In this document: one piece after another, positions 50,234 through 51,697 of the stretch
Position numbering within the stretch: the stretch's first letter is position 1
How the letters are laid out: every line of letters starts with the position of its first letter
Source: JBCDJG01 sp038748065
GTDB lineage: Bacteria; Pseudomonadota; Gammaproteobacteria; Pseudomonadales; Halieaceae
Assembly: GCA_038748065.1 (NCBI GenBank)
Contig: JBCDJG010000033.1
Coordinates: 1 to 51,697 of the forward strand
Length of the DNA stretch: 51,697 bases
Direction of reading: 5' to 3'
The notes under the pieces: generated by a model
The model's input: only the letters and a program-made list of their open reading frames with translations
Databases searched by the model: none
Told to the model about the DNA's origin: nothing
Made by a program: the position numbers and the translations under genes

Positions 50234-51376
50234 CTACAGCGCCTCTGCCAGTATGCGGTGAAAGCCCGCCGCCGCCGCTTCGAAACCGCCGAAGAGCAAG
50301 GCCTCGTTGGCGCCGCTGGCCAACCCGCGCTGGGACCCCACTGACACGTGAATGTCTTCGGCCAGGAACACGCCGCTATCGATCAGCTTAAAAGAGCGCG
50401 CGAAGTGCTCCCGGGCCTTGTCACTGTTGATCGGCCGCGGGCTCAGCATGCTGTGAATGAACAGTGTCCGATCTGGCGCCTTCGGGAAGAGGCTGATAAT
50501 GCTGCTGTATTCCGGATGCAGTACCAGGACAACATTGGGAAAAACGGTGTAACTGAAACTGGCGTGCTTGCGCAGATCGAGCTCAGCTTCCGACGCGTCG
50601 GCGGCATCGAAGATCTCCTTGCGCGCCACCGCGGAGCGCACGTGGCGGCCGATGGTATCGGTCTCGGCAAGGGCATCCGGGAAGAATCCGCCCACAGTGT
50701 TCTTATGGAGACGCACCACGTGGTAGCCGTCGAGAAAGGCGTCCTGCACCAGCTTCCAGTTGCATTTGACCTCGTGGATGGCCTGCTGGCCGAAGTGCAG
50801 ATCGGGTATGCCGAAGGTCTCAAGCTCCGAACCCAGCCCGGCTAGATGGCCGTCGAGATCCATGGGCTCCCCGGGCGTCGCCTGCACCCAGATCAGGCCA
50901 TGCCGGACTTCAGTAGGCACCGGCACCAGCCCGAGCTCGCCTTTTTCAAGTTCGCCAAAGCTCTCCTTCAGCGGGATGTTGCGCAGGTCGCCATCGAGGC
51001 CATAGGTCCAGTTGTGGTAGGGGCAGACCAGTGAGCGTACGCAGGTCTGCCCTTCATCTTGCAGCAGGCGCATGCCGCGGTGCCGGCAAACGTTCATGAA
51101 GGTGCCGATCTGGCCCGCCTTGTCGCGCATGGTCAGCAGTGGCAGGCCCAGCCAATCGTGAACCAGCGTATCGCCAGCTTCGGGTAGCTGTGCCTCGTGG
51201 CCGATGGCCAGCGGTGTGCGCCGGAACAGGGCCTGCTCCTGCTCGAAGCGTGCCTGGCTTAAGTAGCTGTCCACCGGGATGGCAACGGTTTCTCCCGTGG
51301 GCGGCGGCCGTTCGCCGCGAACGCGTTCCTGCAGCTGTTGCAGCAGGGTGATGGGTGGTGGGTGTGGCGCTGTCAT
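50234..51376 (-). CDS. Rieske-type aromatic ring-hydroxylating oxygenase alpha subunit
   Basis: The Rieske cluster ligands are Cys97, His99, Cys118 and His121 (CRHRG and CPYHNW). The mononuclear iron site is DAFLDGYHVVRLH with His219 and His224 and bridging Asp212/Asp216; a third carboxylate should lie nearer the C-terminus. The enzyme would insert oxygen into an aromatic or steroid-like ring, or demethylate, using electrons from a separate reductase not encoded here. Length 380 is typical of the single-component-type alpha subunit. It is cytoplasmic. The upstream region has several direct repeats. Confidence 0.92.
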   Translation of the reverse strand: MTAPHPPPITLLQQLQERVRGERPPPTGETVAIPVDSYLSQARFEQEQALFRRTPLAIGHEAQLPEAGDTLVHDWLGLPLLTMRDKAGQIGTFMNVCRHRGMRLLQDEGQTCVRSLVCPYHNWTYGLDGDLRNIPLKESFGELEKGELGLVPVPTEVRHGLIWVQATPGEPMDLDGHLAGLGSELETFGIPDLHFGQQAIHEVKCNWKLVQDAFLDGYHVVRLHKNTVGGFFPDALAETDTIGRHVRSAVARKEIFDAADASEAELDLRKHASFSYTVFPNVVLVLHPEYSSIISLFPKAPDRTLFIHSMLSPRPINSDKAREHFARSFKLIDSGVFLAEDIHVSVGSQRGLASGANEALLFGGFEAAAAGFHRILAEAL

Positions 51377-51450
51377 CGCGGTCGCTCCATGCTAATACCG
51401 GCACCTGCTAGAGCAGCATAGCAGCGCTTGTGCAGACGGAAAATACTTGA

Positions 51451-51480
51451 AAGTACAAATGACATACTGTAAGTTCAAAT
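51451..51480. repeat. 10-bp direct repeats 20 bases apart
   Basis: AAGTACAAAT (51451-51460) and AAGTTCAAAT (51471-51480) differ at one base and start exactly 20 bases apart, near two helical turns, on the same strand. This is the spacing expected for a dimeric regulator recognising tandem half-sites upstream of the Rieske gene or the divergent gene. Confidence 0.5.
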
Positions 51481-51536
51481 TCGCATCCCAGAGCGATAAA
51501 ACGTCACTCCAATAGGGATGCCCGCAAAATTTTATC

Positions 51537-51602
51537 TGTCGTCTAGACTGTCGTGATCCTGATTGTCGCGACGCAGGTTGTCGCGACGCAGATAGTCGTG
51601 AC
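51537..51602. repeat. Iterated ~15-bp units with TGTCG cores
   Basis: TGTCG begins at 51537, 51549, 51564 and 51579, and AGTCG at 51594, giving spacings of 12, 15, 15 and 15. The third and fourth units (TGTCGCGACGCAG) are identical over 13 bases and contain the palindromic TCGCGA. This is an iteron-like array 25 bases before the ATG of the last gene. Confidence 0.65.
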
Positions 51603-51626
51603 CATTGCCAAGCAGAGGACCCCTAC

Positions 51627-51697
51627 ATGGCGCTCACCCTTGTACCCAAAGAGGAAATGCTCAATCACATCGGCGCCAAGTTCGAGCCCGGCCAATG
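51627..51697 (+). CDS. Start of an unfinished gene, possibly a MaoC-family dehydratase
   Basis: ATG 51627 is preceded by AGAGGA at a good distance. The 23 complete codons before the window ends read MALTLVPKEEMLNHIGAKF and then EPGQ. The 'K-x-x-x-x-HIG-x-x-x-x-PG' opening resembles NodN/MaoC-type enoyl-CoA hydratases, which begin this way before their hot-dog domain. This identification rests on very few residues. Confidence 0.45.
   Translation, partial: MALTLVPKEEMLNHIGAKFEPGQ

Larger units (their letters stand above)
51377..51626. other. Divergent control region between the Rieske gene and the last gene
   Basis: These 250 bases hold no gene. They contain a 10-bp direct repeat pair (AAGTACAAAT at 51451, AAGTTCAAAT at 51471, 20 bases apart) and a run of 15-base units with TGTCG cores (51537-51602). 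Both look like regulator-binding arrays; no clear -35/-10 pair was found. Confidence 0.5.

Overview
The window looks like the chromosome of a heterotrophic, probably marine gammaproteobacterium. Pointers are high GC, frequent GTG and TTG starts, an Escherichia-type LexA box, a cysteine-free type B ribosomal protein L31, a TonB-dependent receptor, an IPTL-CTERM-like surface protein, and many acyl-CoA, Rieske and SCP-2-type enzymes. Halieaceae (OM60/NOR5) or a relative is my best guess, from gene content only. I saw no tRNA, rRNA, CRISPR array, insertion sequence or prophage.

Layout. 1-9.5 kb: mostly single housekeeping or poorly known genes on the plus strand (GGCT-like, cupin, SDR, SET-domain protein, L31, lipase-like, DUF4019, CysK-like plus HXXEE membrane protein, TIGR03643, PhyH oxygenase, and two tandem GNAT-like paralogues). 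9.5-14.8 kb: a minus-strand pair, a giant beta-helix IPTL-CTERM-like protein and a TIGR03032/TPR protein. 15-17.3 kb: small genes (LOG, DUF2784, SRPBCC). 17.3-22.2 kb: a serine hydrolase split by one in-frame TAA, a TonB-dependent receptor and an M55 D-aminopeptidase-like enzyme. 22.2-29.7 kb: a fatty-acyl beta-oxidation locus (SCP-x thiolase, three-function MFE-2-like enzyme, acyl-CoA dehydrogenase) divergent from its probable TetR regulator and an acyl-CoA synthetase, with a near-perfect 20-bp palindrome in between. 29.7-36.6 kb: an overlapping S9 peptidase/DUF3100/membrane-protein operon divergent from a beta-propeller, a serine hydrolase and a stripped-down asparaginase. 36.5-41.8 kb: a GntR/FCD regulator divergent from an MDR/acyl-CoA ligase/MFS/VOC operon. 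41.9-44.7 kb: a DAP-like serine hydrolase divergent from a BAAT-type thioesterase. 44.7-51.7 kb: DUF1643, a lipoprotein, a LexA-controlled imuB without imuA or dnaE2, a DUF885 peptidase, DUF2788, a Rieske oxygenase and the first codons of another gene.

The most interesting thread is a shared intergenic palindrome, TTGTATACAA or a one-mismatch version. It occurs at 17304, 33500 and 43306, each time just upstream of serine-hydrolase or peptidase operons. With an M55 D-aminopeptidase, a DAP-like S12 enzyme, an S9 peptidase, a TonB receptor and the DUF3100 membrane pair, this suggests a co-regulated uptake and hydrolysis programme for unusual (perhaps D-amino-acid-containing) peptides or amides. 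The motif and gene layout are seen directly; the substrate and the regulator are inference.
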